Assembly: GCF_002007205.1 (NCBI RefSeq)
Contig: NZ_LAZS01000012.1
Location: 1,054,001-1,118,000, forward strand
DNA: 64,000 bases
DNA from: Ensifer adhaerens
Lineage (GTDB): Bacteria > Pseudomonadota > Alphaproteobacteria > Rhizobiales > Rhizobiaceae
Direction of reading: 5' to 3'
In this document: positions 39,440 to 48,125 of the stretch, in pieces
Numbering within the stretch: position 1 is the first letter of the stretch
How the letters are laid out: the number at the start of each line of letters is the position of its first letter
Program-made: the position numbers and the translations under genes
The notes under the pieces: generated by a model
Told to the model about the DNA's origin: nothing
The model's input: only the letters and a program-made list of their open reading frames with translations
The model's database searches: none

Positions 39440-40516
39440 TTAACCCAGGATCCAGGCGTTGAAGCGCTCGGTCATTTCGGAGCGATTGGCGCTCCACCAG
39501 TCTTCGCGCGCAATCGTCATGACCTTGAGGTTTGCCTCGGAGGTCGGCAGGGCCGCCGCGCGTTCCGCGGGGATATGCTCATAGGCCTTCAGGTTCGTCG
39601 GACCGTAGGCAAGGAATTCCGTAAACAGCGCCTGCTGTTTCGGGTCCGCGCAGAACTTGACGAACTGACGGGCGATATCGGCCCGCGGCGATCCCTTGGG
39701 AATGCCCCATCCCTCAATCGAGTAGAGCCCCTGGTTCCATCCGATCTTGACCGGAGCGCCACCATCGATAACCGCCTGGGCGCGCGCGTTCCATAGCGCG
39801 ATCAGGTCGACTTCGCCGCTCTGGATCAGCTGGCTCGACTGCGCCCCACCGGTCCACCAGACGTCGACATGCGGCTTGATCTTCTCGAGGCTGGCATAGG
39901 CGCGCTCGATGTCGAGCGGGTAGAGCTCGGCCAGGGGCACGCCATCGGCGAGCAGCGCCTGCTCCAGGGTGTCGATCGGGTTCTTGCGCAGGGCGCGACG
40001 GCCCGGGAATTTCTCGACGTTCCAGAAATCGGCCCAGGAGCCCGGACCATTGGCAGCGTCGAAGCGGTCGGTGCGATAGGCCATGATGGTGGAGTAGACG
40101 TCCACGCCGAGCCATAGCTCGGTGAGAGCGTCAGGCATCAATCCGGGAACGTCGGCCGCCGGCAGGTTGATCGGCTCCAGCAGGTCGCGCTTTTCCAGGA
40201 TATCACGGGCCGACAGCGTCAGCGTGCAGACGTCCCAGCTATAGGATTGCGTCTCGACCATCGCCCTGAACTGCGCTGTCGGCTCGGCATCCCGTGCAAC
40301 ATTGATGACCTTGATGCCTGTTGCCTGTTCGAAGGGGTCATAAAACGCCTTGCGGTATCCGGGGCTATAGGGACCGCCGGGATCCGCGACGGTCAGCTGC
40401 TCGGCGGCAAATGCCGATCGCGTGAAGACGGCAGGCGCGGCCAGGGCGACGCCCAGGCCTCCGCCGATTTTCAGCAAGGTGCGACGATCAATCATTATGC
40501 GTTTGTCGTTGGTCAT
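39440..40516 (-). CDS. Tat-exported polyamine-type substrate-binding protein
   Basis: This 358-residue periplasmic binding protein is of the PotD/SBP_bac_8 type. The leader DRRTLLKIGGGLGVALAAPA has a twin-arginine pair, a hydrophobic core and ends near SAFA, so Tat export is likely. The mature protein has VADPGGPYSPGYRKAFYDPFEQATG, SWADFWNVEKFPGRRAL and WTGGAQSSQLIQSGEVDL (segments quoted in part). The neighbouring enzymes suggest the ligand may be a carboxylate-bearing amine rather than a simple polyamine. Confidence 0.9.
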   Translation of the reverse strand: MTNDKRIMIDRRTLLKIGGGLGVALAAPAVFTRSAFAAEQLTVADPGGPYSPGYRKAFYDPFEQATGIKVINVARDAEPTAQFRAMVETQSYSWDVCTLTLSARDILEKRDLLEPINLPAADVPGLMPDALTELWLGVDVYSTIMAYRTDRFDAANGPGSWADFWNVEKFPGRRALRKNPIDTLEQALLADGVPLAELYPLDIERAYASLEKIKPHVDVWWTGGAQSSQLIQSGEVDLIALWNARAQAVIDGGAPVKIGWNQGLYSIEGWGIPKGSPRADIARQFVKFCADPKQQALFTEFLAYGPTNLKAYEHIPAERAAALPTSEANLKVMTIAREDWWSANRSEMTERFNAWILG

Positions 40517-40574
40517 TTGTTCTACCCTCTTGTTTTGGATTGTTCGCCGCCTCCCATGAGCGGCATGGCCTTTG

Positions 40575-41345
40575 TCAGGCTTTGCTGGCTGCACGCCGGG
40601 CGAGGAACTGTTCCATCATCCGCGCTGGCTCGCCGGAGGCATAGGCTTCGCGCTGTATGCGAGCGCCGGCTTCGAGGCAGTCGCGGAAACCAGCTTCTGT
40701 CATCTCCCTGAAGCGCTGTTTGTCAAGCCGCATGGCGACCGGCGGCTTGGCGCCGAGTTCCTGCGCCAGCGAGAGGGCTTCCTCCATGACGCGCTCCTGC
40801 GGAACGATGCGGTTGATGATGCCAATGTCCTTGCATTCGTCTGCGTCCATGAGACGACCGCTGAGCGTCAGGTCGATCGTGCGGGAGAGGCCGATCATTT
40901 CGCGCATCATCCAGGGGCCCGTGGTGCTGGCGATGCCGGAATTGATTTCCGGCTGCCCCATGCGCACGCCGGGATGAGCAACGCGGAAGTCGCACAGAAG
41001 CGCCACCTGGAACGCCGAACCGGCGGCAACGCCGTTGAGTGCCGCGATCAGTGGCTTCGACAGCGAGCGCATCGCATCATAGAGCCGCTCCCATTCACCG
41101 ACCCATTCCTGGCCGCGGGCGCCGTCAAACGTGCGGGCCTCGTTCAGATCCTGGCCTGCGCTGAACGCGCGGTCGCCGGCACCGGTGAGGATAATGGCGC
41201 GGACCGCCTCGTCTTCGTCGAACGCCTTGAAGGCGGCAACCAGCTGCTGGCGCATCTGACTATGCCAGGCATTGAGGATTTCGGGGCGGTTCAGCGTGAT
41301 GACGCCGACCTCGCCACGTCGTTCTGTCAGGATGAAGCGGTCCAT
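40575..41345 (-). CDS. Enoyl-CoA hydratase/isomerase (crotonase) family protein
   Basis: This 256-residue crotonase-fold enzyme has the oxyanion-hole segments FSAGQDLNEAR and LNGVAAGSAFQVALLCDFRVA, and a catalytic-region block EINSGIASTTGPWMMREMIG. The Glu positions of a classical hydratase are only partly matched, so it may be a hydratase, isomerase or lyase acting on the CoA ester made by the downstream ligase. It is the first gene of the minus-strand operon and diverges from the IclR regulator across a 148-base region with an operator-like dyad. Confidence 0.87.
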   Translation of the reverse strand: MDRFILTERRGEVGVITLNRPEILNAWHSQMRQQLVAAFKAFDEDEAVRAIILTGAGDRAFSAGQDLNEARTFDGARGQEWVGEWERLYDAMRSLSKPLIAALNGVAAGSAFQVALLCDFRVAHPGVRMGQPEINSGIASTTGPWMMREMIGLSRTIDLTLSGRLMDADECKDIGIINRIVPQERVMEEALSLAQELGAKPPVAMRLDKQRFREMTEAGFRDCLEAGARIQREAYASGEPARMMEQFLARRAASKA

Positions 41346-41367
41346 GATTTTCTCCGTTGCGATGAAA

Positions 41368-41390
41368 CAACTATTGCAATGCGATAATTG
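41368..41390. promoter_or_regulatory. Imperfect dyad between crotonase and IclR genes
   Basis: CAACTATTGC and GCGATAATTG match as inverted repeats at eight of ten positions around AAT, in the AT-rich divergent promoter. IclR-family regulators commonly bind such short dyads next to their own gene. The likely role is control of both the crotonase operon and iclR. Confidence 0.5.
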
Positions 41391-41493
41391 TTATGTCATA
41401 GTGTGATTATGTTTATTTTAGCTGTCAAGCAGCTTTTCCGATGCTTGGCGATTCTGTTATCGATATGTGGGAAACCGCGGGAATCGGGGATAC

Positions 41494-42318
41494 ATGGCAC
41501 GCAAGGCGAGCAAGGCTGCGACGGACGACAACGAAGCGCCGGGGGAAGACCGCGATCCCTTGCTGGTGCAGTCGGTCGAAAAGGCCTTCAGGGTTCTGCG
41601 GGCCTTTGACGGTCGCCGCCCGAATCTCAGCCTGTCACAGATCGCCGAAGAAACCGGGCTCGACATGAGCGCCGCCCAGCGCTTCACCCACACGCTTTCC
41701 AAGCTCGGCTATCTCGGCAAGAACCCGGACACCAAGCGCTTTGAATTGACGGTGAAGGCGCTCGATTTCGGCTATCACTACACCCGCGCCAGCGGCTTCG
41801 TCGAACGCGGCATGCCCTATCTCCTGCATCTGAGCAAAGCCACCGAGGAGACGGTCAATCTGACTGTGCTCGACGACACCGACATCGTTTTCGTGTCGCG
41901 CTTCATGAGCCGGCACGTGCTCAACAACGACGTCATCACCGGCACGCGGCTGCCGGCCTATTGCACGGCACCGGGCATTGCGATTCTCTCAGGTCTGCCG
42001 GAGGATCTCGCGCATGCGATCCTCGAGAAATCGGATCTCTATCCGTTCACGCCGCACACCACCTGGGACATCGGCGCGCTGAAGTCGAAGCTGAAACAGT
42101 CGGCAACCAAAGGCTACGCTACGGCCTTCGAGGAGTACTTCCACGGCGACCTGTCGATCGCAGCACCGGTGCTCGATGCCAACGGCACGCCCTACGGCGC
42201 CATCAACATTGCCGTGTCGCGCAGTCGTTATACGCCGGAAGAAACGGAAGAACGGTTTGCGCCACTGGTCACTGCGGCGGCGCGCTCGATCTCGCTCGTC
42301 GGTGGCGCACGAAGATAG
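41494..42318 (+). CDS. IclR-family transcriptional regulator
   Basis: This 274-residue regulator has a winged helix at residues ~28-90 (LSLSQIAEETGLDMSAAQRFTHTL region) and the IclR effector domain (LLHLSKATEETVNLTVLDDTDIVFVSR region; YCTAPGIAILSGLPED; GAINIAVSRSRYTPEE). It is divergent from the acyl-CoA/ABC importer operon and very likely responds to its substrate or a CoA intermediate. I chose the ATG at 41494; a longer frame starts at 41467. Confidence 0.92.
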   Translation: MARKASKAATDDNEAPGEDRDPLLVQSVEKAFRVLRAFDGRRPNLSLSQIAEETGLDMSAAQRFTHTLSKLGYLGKNPDTKRFELTVKALDFGYHYTRASGFVERGMPYLLHLSKATEETVNLTVLDDTDIVFVSRFMSRHVLNNDVITGTRLPAYCTAPGIAILSGLPEDLAHAILEKSDLYPFTPHTTWDIGALKSKLKQSATKGYATAFEEYFHGDLSIAAPVLDANGTPYGAINIAVSRSRYTPEETEERFAPLVTAAARSISLVGGARR

Positions 42319-42551
42319 TTGCTCACGGGGCAGCGCACCTATCCGCCCATGATCCCTGCCCGTGGAGCGGTTGATCCGTTCATTGTGATCTCCTGTCGTG
42401 CTTGATCGGCCACCGGAATCGGTCGAGCACACCTTGCCGTTGCTGAATGGTTCTCGCCACATCACCGCCGATGCCTAGGCTCGGTATTGCTGCTCAGAGG
42501 ATGGCGCGCCGTTGCGGCAGGTTGCTCGGTCCAAGCGGGCACAAATTTTAC

Positions 42552-44072
42552 TCAGACGGGCTCGCTCCACCCACAGGCTGCGAGCAGCGCGCCGGACGTC
42601 ACGAGGTCGCGGGCAAATGCGTGGTCCGGCGCGAAGTACCGATCACGGTCCATCCGGGCGACCCTCTCCCTCACAGCTTGACGCACCGGTTCAAGCCGCG
42701 ATCCGAGTTGGAAACCGTGATGATCGCAGCCTTCAACAGCAGCGAGAAGCTCGGTTGCCAGGATGTAGTTGAGGGTGTCGACCATCGCCAGCAGTCGTCG
42801 GGCGCCGTGTGTCGCCATCGACACGTGATCCTCCTGATTGGCAACGGTCGGAACGTTGTCCACGGAAGCCGGATGCGATTTCTGACGATTTTCCGCGACC
42901 ATGGCGGCAGCTGCGATCTGCGCGCACATGAAGCCAGAATTCAGGCCCGGCTCGCTGGTCAGGAACGGGGGAAGACCCGACATGCCAGGATCGGTCATCA
43001 GCGAAAGTCTGCGCTCCGCAATCGATCCGATTTCGCAGATGGCAAGAGCAATCGTATCTGCGGCGAATGCCACAGGCTCAGCGTGAAAATTGCCGCCGGA
43101 CAGGACTTCCAAGGTGTCTGCAAACACAAGCGGATTGTCGGTCACGGCATCCGCCTCAAGCGCAAGCACGTTTGCGACGCTCGCCAGAAGATCGCGGCAG
43201 GCTCCAAGAACCTGGGGCTGGCACCGAATGCTGTAAGGGTCCTGGCGGCGGCCGGTGGTCAGCGCGGGTGCCCGAAATCCACTGTCGGAGATGAGATCCA
43301 AGATCTTCTGCGCCACATTGATCTGGCCCGGATGACGGCGCAGCGCGTGGATCCTTGCGTCAAACGCCTCGGACAGACCAAGGACTGCCTCGGTGGTCAG
43401 AGCCCCGATGACGACCGAGCTTGCAAGGGCGCGCTCGGCACGGAACAGGCCGGCCAGTGCAAGTGCGGTGGAAACCTGCGTGCCGTTGAGCAGCGCCAGT
43501 CCTTCCTTGGCCTGCAATTCCAGCGGCTCTATCCCCATCCGGCGATGTGCCTCTGCGGCCGTTATCACCGCGCCCTTGAAGTCTACATCGCCAAAGCCGA
43601 TTAATGCGGCGCTGAGATGGGCGAGCGGGGCAAGGTCGCCGGATGCGCCCACGGATCCTTGCGCCGGTACCACCGGATAGATTTCAAGTTCGAGGAACAA
43701 CTGCAGCCGTTCGACCAGTTCGAGCCGGACGCCGGAGTAGCCTTTCGCCAAAGCTGCAATCTTCAACGCAATTGCGAGTCTGACGACGTCGGTCGGAAGC
43801 GGGTCGCCTGCCCCAACGCAGTGCGAAACAACAAGATTATACTGGAGACGCTCCAGATCTTCCTGCGCGACGGACCGATTGGCCATCTTGCCGAAACCGG
43901 TGTTGATCCCATAGACCGGCTTGCCGTGCTCAACGATCGACTGAACGGCGCGGTGCGAGGCACAAATTGCCGCGACCGCTTTCGGCGAGAGCGCGATTGT
44001 CGTTGGTTCCAAGTAGCATGACCGCCACACCGCGATGTCTTTTGGCTGATTGTCGATGGTGATCGTAGGCAT
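42552..44072 (-). CDS. Histidine ammonia-lyase (HutH-like)
   Basis: This 506-residue enzyme belongs to the aromatic amino-acid lyase family, which eliminates ammonia using an MIO group formed from Ala-Ser-Gly. The tripeptide is at 143-145 in GSVGASGDLAPLAH. YGINTGFG provides the catalytic Tyr (Y54), and S83-H84 in VVSHCVG and ANQEDHVSM are as in histidine-specific members. No hutU, hutI or hutG is present, so urocanate would be an end product here or be processed elsewhere. The ATG at 44072 gives a normal N-terminus. A YbaK-type gene and a LysR gene lie upstream on the same strand. Confidence 0.87.
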   Translation of the reverse strand: MPTITIDNQPKDIAVWRSCYLEPTTIALSPKAVAAICASHRAVQSIVEHGKPVYGINTGFGKMANRSVAQEDLERLQYNLVVSHCVGAGDPLPTDVVRLAIALKIAALAKGYSGVRLELVERLQLFLELEIYPVVPAQGSVGASGDLAPLAHLSAALIGFGDVDFKGAVITAAEAHRRMGIEPLELQAKEGLALLNGTQVSTALALAGLFRAERALASSVVIGALTTEAVLGLSEAFDARIHALRRHPGQINVAQKILDLISDSGFRAPALTTGRRQDPYSIRCQPQVLGACRDLLASVANVLALEADAVTDNPLVFADTLEVLSGGNFHAEPVAFAADTIALAICEIGSIAERRLSLMTDPGMSGLPPFLTSEPGLNSGFMCAQIAAAAMVAENRQKSHPASVDNVPTVANQEDHVSMATHGARRLLAMVDTLNYILATELLAAVEGCDHHGFQLGSRLEPVRQAVRERVARMDRDRYFAPDHAFARDLVTSGALLAACGWSEPV

Positions 44073-44220
44073 AGTTTTCCCCACTGTTGGAGGGCCGGCC
44101 CTCCGCTTTTTGATTTCTCTGACTGGAAATGTCCGGGAGCCCATCAGGATGGTCACCGTTCCGGACTTGCGACTTTCACCCAGGGCCATACCGCGTAGCC
44201 GGCCGGCCAGCGATCTTTGG

Positions 44221-44709
44221 TCAAGCCGGTTTAGCAAGGTCGGTGACGACTTCCAGACCGGGAGTGTTCAGAAGTATTTCAGGAACGACCTTGATCTTGC
44301 TCGTGCGGTTGCCCCCACCAAGGATCACAAAATCGAAGGTCATTATGCTGCTATCGACCCAGACCGGGATCCCCGAAGGCAGGCCGAGTGGGGTAACCCC
44401 ACCAATTTCCATACCCGTCTGAGCAACCGTTTCATCGCTTGACGCAAAAGATACCTTGCCGCCGCCAAACTTCTTGCGTGCAGTACCGTTGACATCCAAC
44501 CGCGCCAAAGCGGGAACCATGCAGACTGCGTATTCGGGCGGAACTCTCTTGCTTTTGAGGACGATCGCGTTCACCGAGTTTTCCAGAGAGGCTCCATAAT
44601 GGGCGCAAAATGCCTGAGTGTCAGTCAGGCTGTCGTCGCAAGCCATGATCTCAAACGCCAAGCCGCTGCTTTCAAGTATTTGATGGATATGGGGGAGAGT
44701 ATCGGTCAT
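44221..44709 (-). CDS. YbaK/ProX-type aminoacyl-tRNA deacylase family protein
   Basis: This 162-residue protein belongs to the YbaK/EbsC/ProX family, whose members hydrolyse mischarged aminoacyl-tRNAs in trans. Motifs are the family lysine in IVLKSKR, VPALARLDVNGTARKKFG, GMEIGGVTPLGLPSGIPVWVD (in part) and a C-terminal GGGNRTSKIKVVPE. It lies between HutH and a LysR gene on the same strand. The specificity (Cys-tRNA(Pro), Ala-tRNA(Pro) or other) cannot be told from sequence alone. Confidence 0.87.
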   Translation of the reverse strand: MTDTLPHIHQILESSGLAFEIMACDDSLTDTQAFCAHYGASLENSVNAIVLKSKRVPPEYAVCMVPALARLDVNGTARKKFGGGKVSFASSDETVAQTGMEIGGVTPLGLPSGIPVWVDSSIMTFDFVILGGGNRTSKIKVVPEILLNTPGLEVVTDLAKPA

Positions 44710-44788
44710 CAGAGGGCTCTTTCGTTAAGCACCCTAGCTCTTACGACGCGGGATTTATCTGATCCAATAAGAACGGAAGCAGTGCGAA

Positions 44789-45691
44789 TTAGGAACTCTG
44801 ATCGGCAAGCGCGATATCCGCTCCGACCAGCCGAGCCAGATCCCGCACGCGATGATCCTCTGCCCGCCAGGCAAACCGAACGCGGATGGAAGGCGACGCC
44901 GCAAGTTCAAATGGCAGAACCTTTACGCCTTTGGGCGTCGCTTCGGCCATCGCCAACGGTATCAAGCCCCAGCCCATGCCCATCTGGACCATCGCCAGAA
45001 TGGAGGGGAAAGAAACGACTGAGTGTTTGATTTGGAGCGTATGCCCCGCCTGGGTGGCAATACTGATGAGCGCATCGAACAATTCCGGTTCGGTTTCTCG
45101 CGGCAGGAGAAGCAGCGGATGCCGACATAGTTCCTCGATTTTGATCGATTGCAGGGCGGTTTCGGCCGGTAGCGCGATGCCCATCGGCAAAGTCGCCACA
45201 AGTTTCTCTTCGACGCCGGGGCGAGAGATCGGGAGCGTCGTTACGGCCAAATCGTTTTCACCGGAGAGCAGAGTTGCTTCGACATCGTTCGCGGCGAGCA
45301 CATCCACAAAGAAATCGACTTCCAGCGCAGCTTCCAGCGCGACTTTCAAACGGGGGAGAAGCGTCGTGTGCGCAACGGCATTTGAAAGCACCAGTCTGAT
45401 TGGCCGGGCACCGTTCTTTCGAATTGCCTCGGCCGCTTCGAGCGCTGCGCGTTTGGCAGCAATCAGCGCCCTCGCCGGCAGCAAAAGTCTCGCACCTTCC
45501 GGAGTCGGTTCCGCACCTCTGCTTGTCCGCATCATGAGTTTAAGTTGAAGATCGCTTTCCAGCTTGGACAGGCGCTGAGACACTGCAGATTGCGTGATGC
45601 CCAGGGCATCGGCTGTATTGCCGAAATGACCGAGCTGAACCAATGTCACGAACGCTTCCCAATCGCGAATGTCGAGTCTTGTCCGTTGCAT
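44789..45691 (-). CDS. LysR-family transcriptional regulator
   Basis: This 300-residue LysR-type protein has an N-terminal winged helix (FGNTADALGITQSAVSQRLSKLE region, residues ~23-46) and a periplasmic-binding-protein-like effector domain (~90-295, for example VVSFPSILAMVQMGMGWGLIP). It is the first gene of the LysR-YbaK-HutH series on the minus strand. With gaps of about 80 and 150 bases it may regulate these two genes, but a divergent target is not evident because the upstream region leads into pseudogene sequence. Confidence 0.9.
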   Translation of the reverse strand: MQRTRLDIRDWEAFVTLVQLGHFGNTADALGITQSAVSQRLSKLESDLQLKLMMRTSRGAEPTPEGARLLLPARALIAAKRAALEAAEAIRKNGARPIRLVLSNAVAHTTLLPRLKVALEAALEVDFFVDVLAANDVEATLLSGENDLAVTTLPISRPGVEEKLVATLPMGIALPAETALQSIKIEELCRHPLLLLPRETEPELFDALISIATQAGHTLQIKHSVVSFPSILAMVQMGMGWGLIPLAMAEATPKGVKVLPFELAASPSIRVRFAWRAEDHRVRDLARLVGADIALADQSS

Positions 45692-45939
45692 GATGACCTA
45701 TCGATACTGGCCGCCTTTTATCGAGGGGAAGCGCTTGCGGATTTACTGGAGAAGCCCCGAATACACTCAGCCCGCAGAAATATACACCACTTTGTTGAAG
45801 CTCTGACGCGGTGGAATTTGCCTTGCGATGATGAAATCCTTCGTAGGCGCGTTGCATCTTTGCGATAAATCCAGGCGTGCGGACGAACCTACGAACCGAT
45901 GAGCAAGCCACCGAAGCAGCGCACCGTCAGCTCACCCGC

Positions 45940-46510
45940 CGCTGCGCGGGGATGCGCATCAATGCGTCAGCGACCAGGCTTGGCGCAACCAGCGGACCAC
46001 AGCGCAACCAGCGGACCACAGTGGTTGGTCTCAACCTCGATATAGGACCACCCCGCACGAGAACGGAAACGCTCAGCGATCGGTGCAAACAGGAATTCGA
46101 ACTGCTCCCCTTGAACCGGAAACCGAAAAAATGTTCGGGCCACCGTGTCAGCTTCGGGGTTGTAGAGGCGAATGGGCTGCCTGTGAGTTTCGATCGGCTG
46201 GGACTGGCGGCGAGCTTTTCGACGTACCAGCGACGCAGGCGGTCATCGGTCACCCAGCCGCGCTCACCTTCATCCATCTCGTCTGCAGTTCTGAATGAGG
46301 CAAGCCACCCATTGCCATACCGTTGGGCCCGGATTTCCATCTCGCTGCGGAAATCGGGGCCGTTGAGGTCGAACAGCGACTGCCGGTCCTGCGGCACCTC
46401 TGCATCCAGGTAGACGACGTGAGCGAGCTTGCCGGGCAGCTGAAATCGATGCGGATGCGCGCCGCGACGGCCATTGGACTTCGAGAAAATCGGTCGAGCA
46501 CGCCTCATCA
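45940..46510 (-). pseudogene. Alpha/beta hydrolase pseudogene broken by a 19-bp tandem duplication
   Basis: The minus strand carries the C-terminal half of an alpha/beta hydrolase in several frames. KLAHVVYLDAEVPQDRQSLFDL and RRWYVEKLAASP are in one frame; FEFLFAPIAERFRSRAGW and YIEVETNHCGPLVA are in another; PLVAPSLVADALMR is in the first again. The unit GCGCAACCAGCGGACCACA is repeated head to tail (45983-46001 and 46002-46020), and its 19-base length forces a frame change. A second shift lies upstream, near 46110-46200. The N-terminal half with the nucleophile is missing. It is non-functional. Confidence 0.7.
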
Positions 46511-46636
46511 TGAAACTGCCACGACACGGCAAGCAGCTTTCAGGACTGCGGTTCCTGTGCCGTTGAGCACGCGGATCGAAGCCTACGGGTGGCGGTGGTT
46601 ACAAACTTGAGCCATGCCGTGCAACGCTGACAGATA

Positions 46637-47413
46637 TCATCGCTCCATGCGGCACAGTCCGTCGCGAAACTGAAACGGCCGGTTGCACTCCCAGCCGTTA
46701 CCGGAACGATCGAGATGTGCGTTTTCAGGAAGCTTGATTTCTGAACATGTGTTTCCCTTCGCTTCAAACCCGCGATCACATTTCCATTTCTGGCCGTAGG
46801 GAGTGTCCGCAAAACTTGCGTTCTTGGGAACCATCACCGCAGCACAGGTCTGATCCTTCATTTCAAATCCACGGTCGCACAGCCATTCATTGCCGCTGGT
46901 CGTCAGGTAGGCATGGTCAGGAACGATCAATGCGACGCATTTCTCCCCGACAACCTGGTAACCTCGTTCACATTCCCATCCCTCGTCATAGCTCGAGTCC
47001 GTCAGAAACGCGTTGTCCGGCAAGTCGATAAGGTCGCATTGAATGTCGTTTCGGCGATATCCGCGCATGCATCGCCAACGATCGCCGGAATACGGATCCA
47101 GATAGGCATTGGCAGGCACCACAACAGCAAGGCACTCGCCGTTCCTTTCAGAAAATCCGTAGTGGCATTCCCAGCCCTTGCCATAGGTCTCGCTCGTTAG
47201 GAAAGCGTGGTCGGGAGCCGTCACCGCAATGCAAGAATCGACCTGCCTTCGGAAGCCACGATTGCACTCCCAGCCTGATCCGTAGCGGTTTGCTTCGGCA
47301 TTGGCTGGCACGGGCAGCGTTCCTTGGCCATGTGCACCGGGCATGAACAACAGCGTCGCGAATAGAAGCAGGCTCATTTGGAGAGCCAATGCTGCGGAAG
47401 TTGGTTTGGGCAT
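46637..47413 (-). CDS. Secreted protein of seven ~31-residue cysteine-containing repeats
   Basis: I do not recognise a family. The 258-residue protein has a Sec signal peptide (LALQMSLLLFATLLFMPGAHG). The mature part consists of seven tandem units of 28-33 residues with the pattern P-x-[NH]-A, ~8 residues, W-x-C-x-x-[GP]-[FY], ~6 residues, C. The two cysteines per unit probably form a disulphide, giving a string of small knots resembling EGF-like beads, though with too few cysteines for true EGF. No membrane anchor or sorting signal is seen, so it is likely periplasmic or extracellular. A role in surface binding or plant contact is speculation. The ATG at 47413 precedes the signal peptide. 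Confidence 0.72.
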   Translation of the reverse strand: MPKPTSAALALQMSLLLFATLLFMPGAHGQGTLPVPANAEANRYGSGWECNRGFRRQVDSCIAVTAPDHAFLTSETYGKGWECHYGFSERNGECLAVVVPANAYLDPYSGDRWRCMRGYRRNDIQCDLIDLPDNAFLTDSSYDEGWECERGYQVVGEKCVALIVPDHAYLTTSGNEWLCDRGFEMKDQTCAAVMVPKNASFADTPYGQKWKCDRGFEAKGNTCSEIKLPENAHLDRSGNGWECNRPFQFRDGLCRMER

Positions 47414-47513
47414 GTCTTGTCTCTCCGAATGAGCCTTTGAATCGCTACGGATGCGGGTTAGCCACGCGATCACTCCACGTGGGCAGGTACGTCTGTACCC
47501 GTCCACACGTCGC

Positions 47514-47807
47514 TTATGTCGCAGGGCGTTGCAGCTCGAGTGGAAGACCCTGGATGGCGTAGCGCCCCAAGCGAGACCCTGAAGGTTGCCTGTGCTTGCC
47601 GGCTAGGCCCAACCGACACTCGAGCTTCGCAGCTAGCCCCGAGCGGGAGTGCCCCCCTGCAAGCAGCAGCATGGTCACCAGCAACATGGCAGTCTCGAAA
47701 AGTCTCGGATCGTGTACAAGAAGGTCTGCGCCGTAACCGGCTTCGACTAGGATCGACTGAATCTTTGCCTGATCAGAAGGCGAAATGTTGCAAACGGTGG
47801 AAGACAT
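47514..47807 (-). CDS. Small hypothetical protein with a strong ribosome binding site
   Basis: This 97-residue protein has AAGGAGG five bases before its ATG, one of the best ribosome binding sites in the window. The N-terminal half (ISPSDQAKIQSILVEAGYGAD, then DPRLFETAMLLVTMLL) looks like a genuine helical domain. The C-terminal half is rich in Gly, Arg and Ser and may be out of the ancestral frame. I do not recognise the family. It lies upstream of the cysteine-repeat protein on the same strand, 100 bases away. Confidence 0.55.
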   Translation of the reverse strand: MSSTVCNISPSDQAKIQSILVEAGYGADLLVHDPRLFETAMLLVTMLLLAGGHSRSGLAAKLECRLGLAGKHRQPSGSRLGRYAIQGLPLELQRPAT

Positions 47808-48125
47808 GGTGTCCTCCTTGATTGGGGCCAGGGTATCTAGCCCTCAAACAGGAGCGCCCGTGACATCTGCTACTGAAGGTTGGACACTGCGCCTTTGTCA
47901 TAGGATTAGCAAGCGCGCTCTTCGTTCTTATCCATTGAGCTTTGGCCGATAGCGGGCCGCCTCCAGGCCTCGTTGGCTTGCGGCCCGCTACGATCGGTCT
48001 CGCCCGATTGATATTGCTTCGCCGTCAATCCGAAGTGCGCCCCTACCGCGCGTGATGAGCAGAATCGCTCCTGCGCCGCGTCGTCGGTCGATAGCAGAAT
48101 GCCTACCAGGCAGAATGCACGTCGC
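47808..48125. other. Intergenic region with an 11-bp inverted repeat
   Basis: There is no gene in these 318 bases. TAGCGGGCCGC (47950-47960) and GCGGCCCGCTA (47980-47990) form a perfect inverted repeat with a 19-base loop, downstream of the sugar-importer operon. It lacks a T-tract, so it is more likely a transcript-stabilising hairpin or repeat element than a classical terminator. Confidence 0.45.

Noticed and set aside
42447-43604. 385-residue plus-strand frame over hutH
   Set aside because: It is antisense to a complete ammonia-lyase with an MIO motif.
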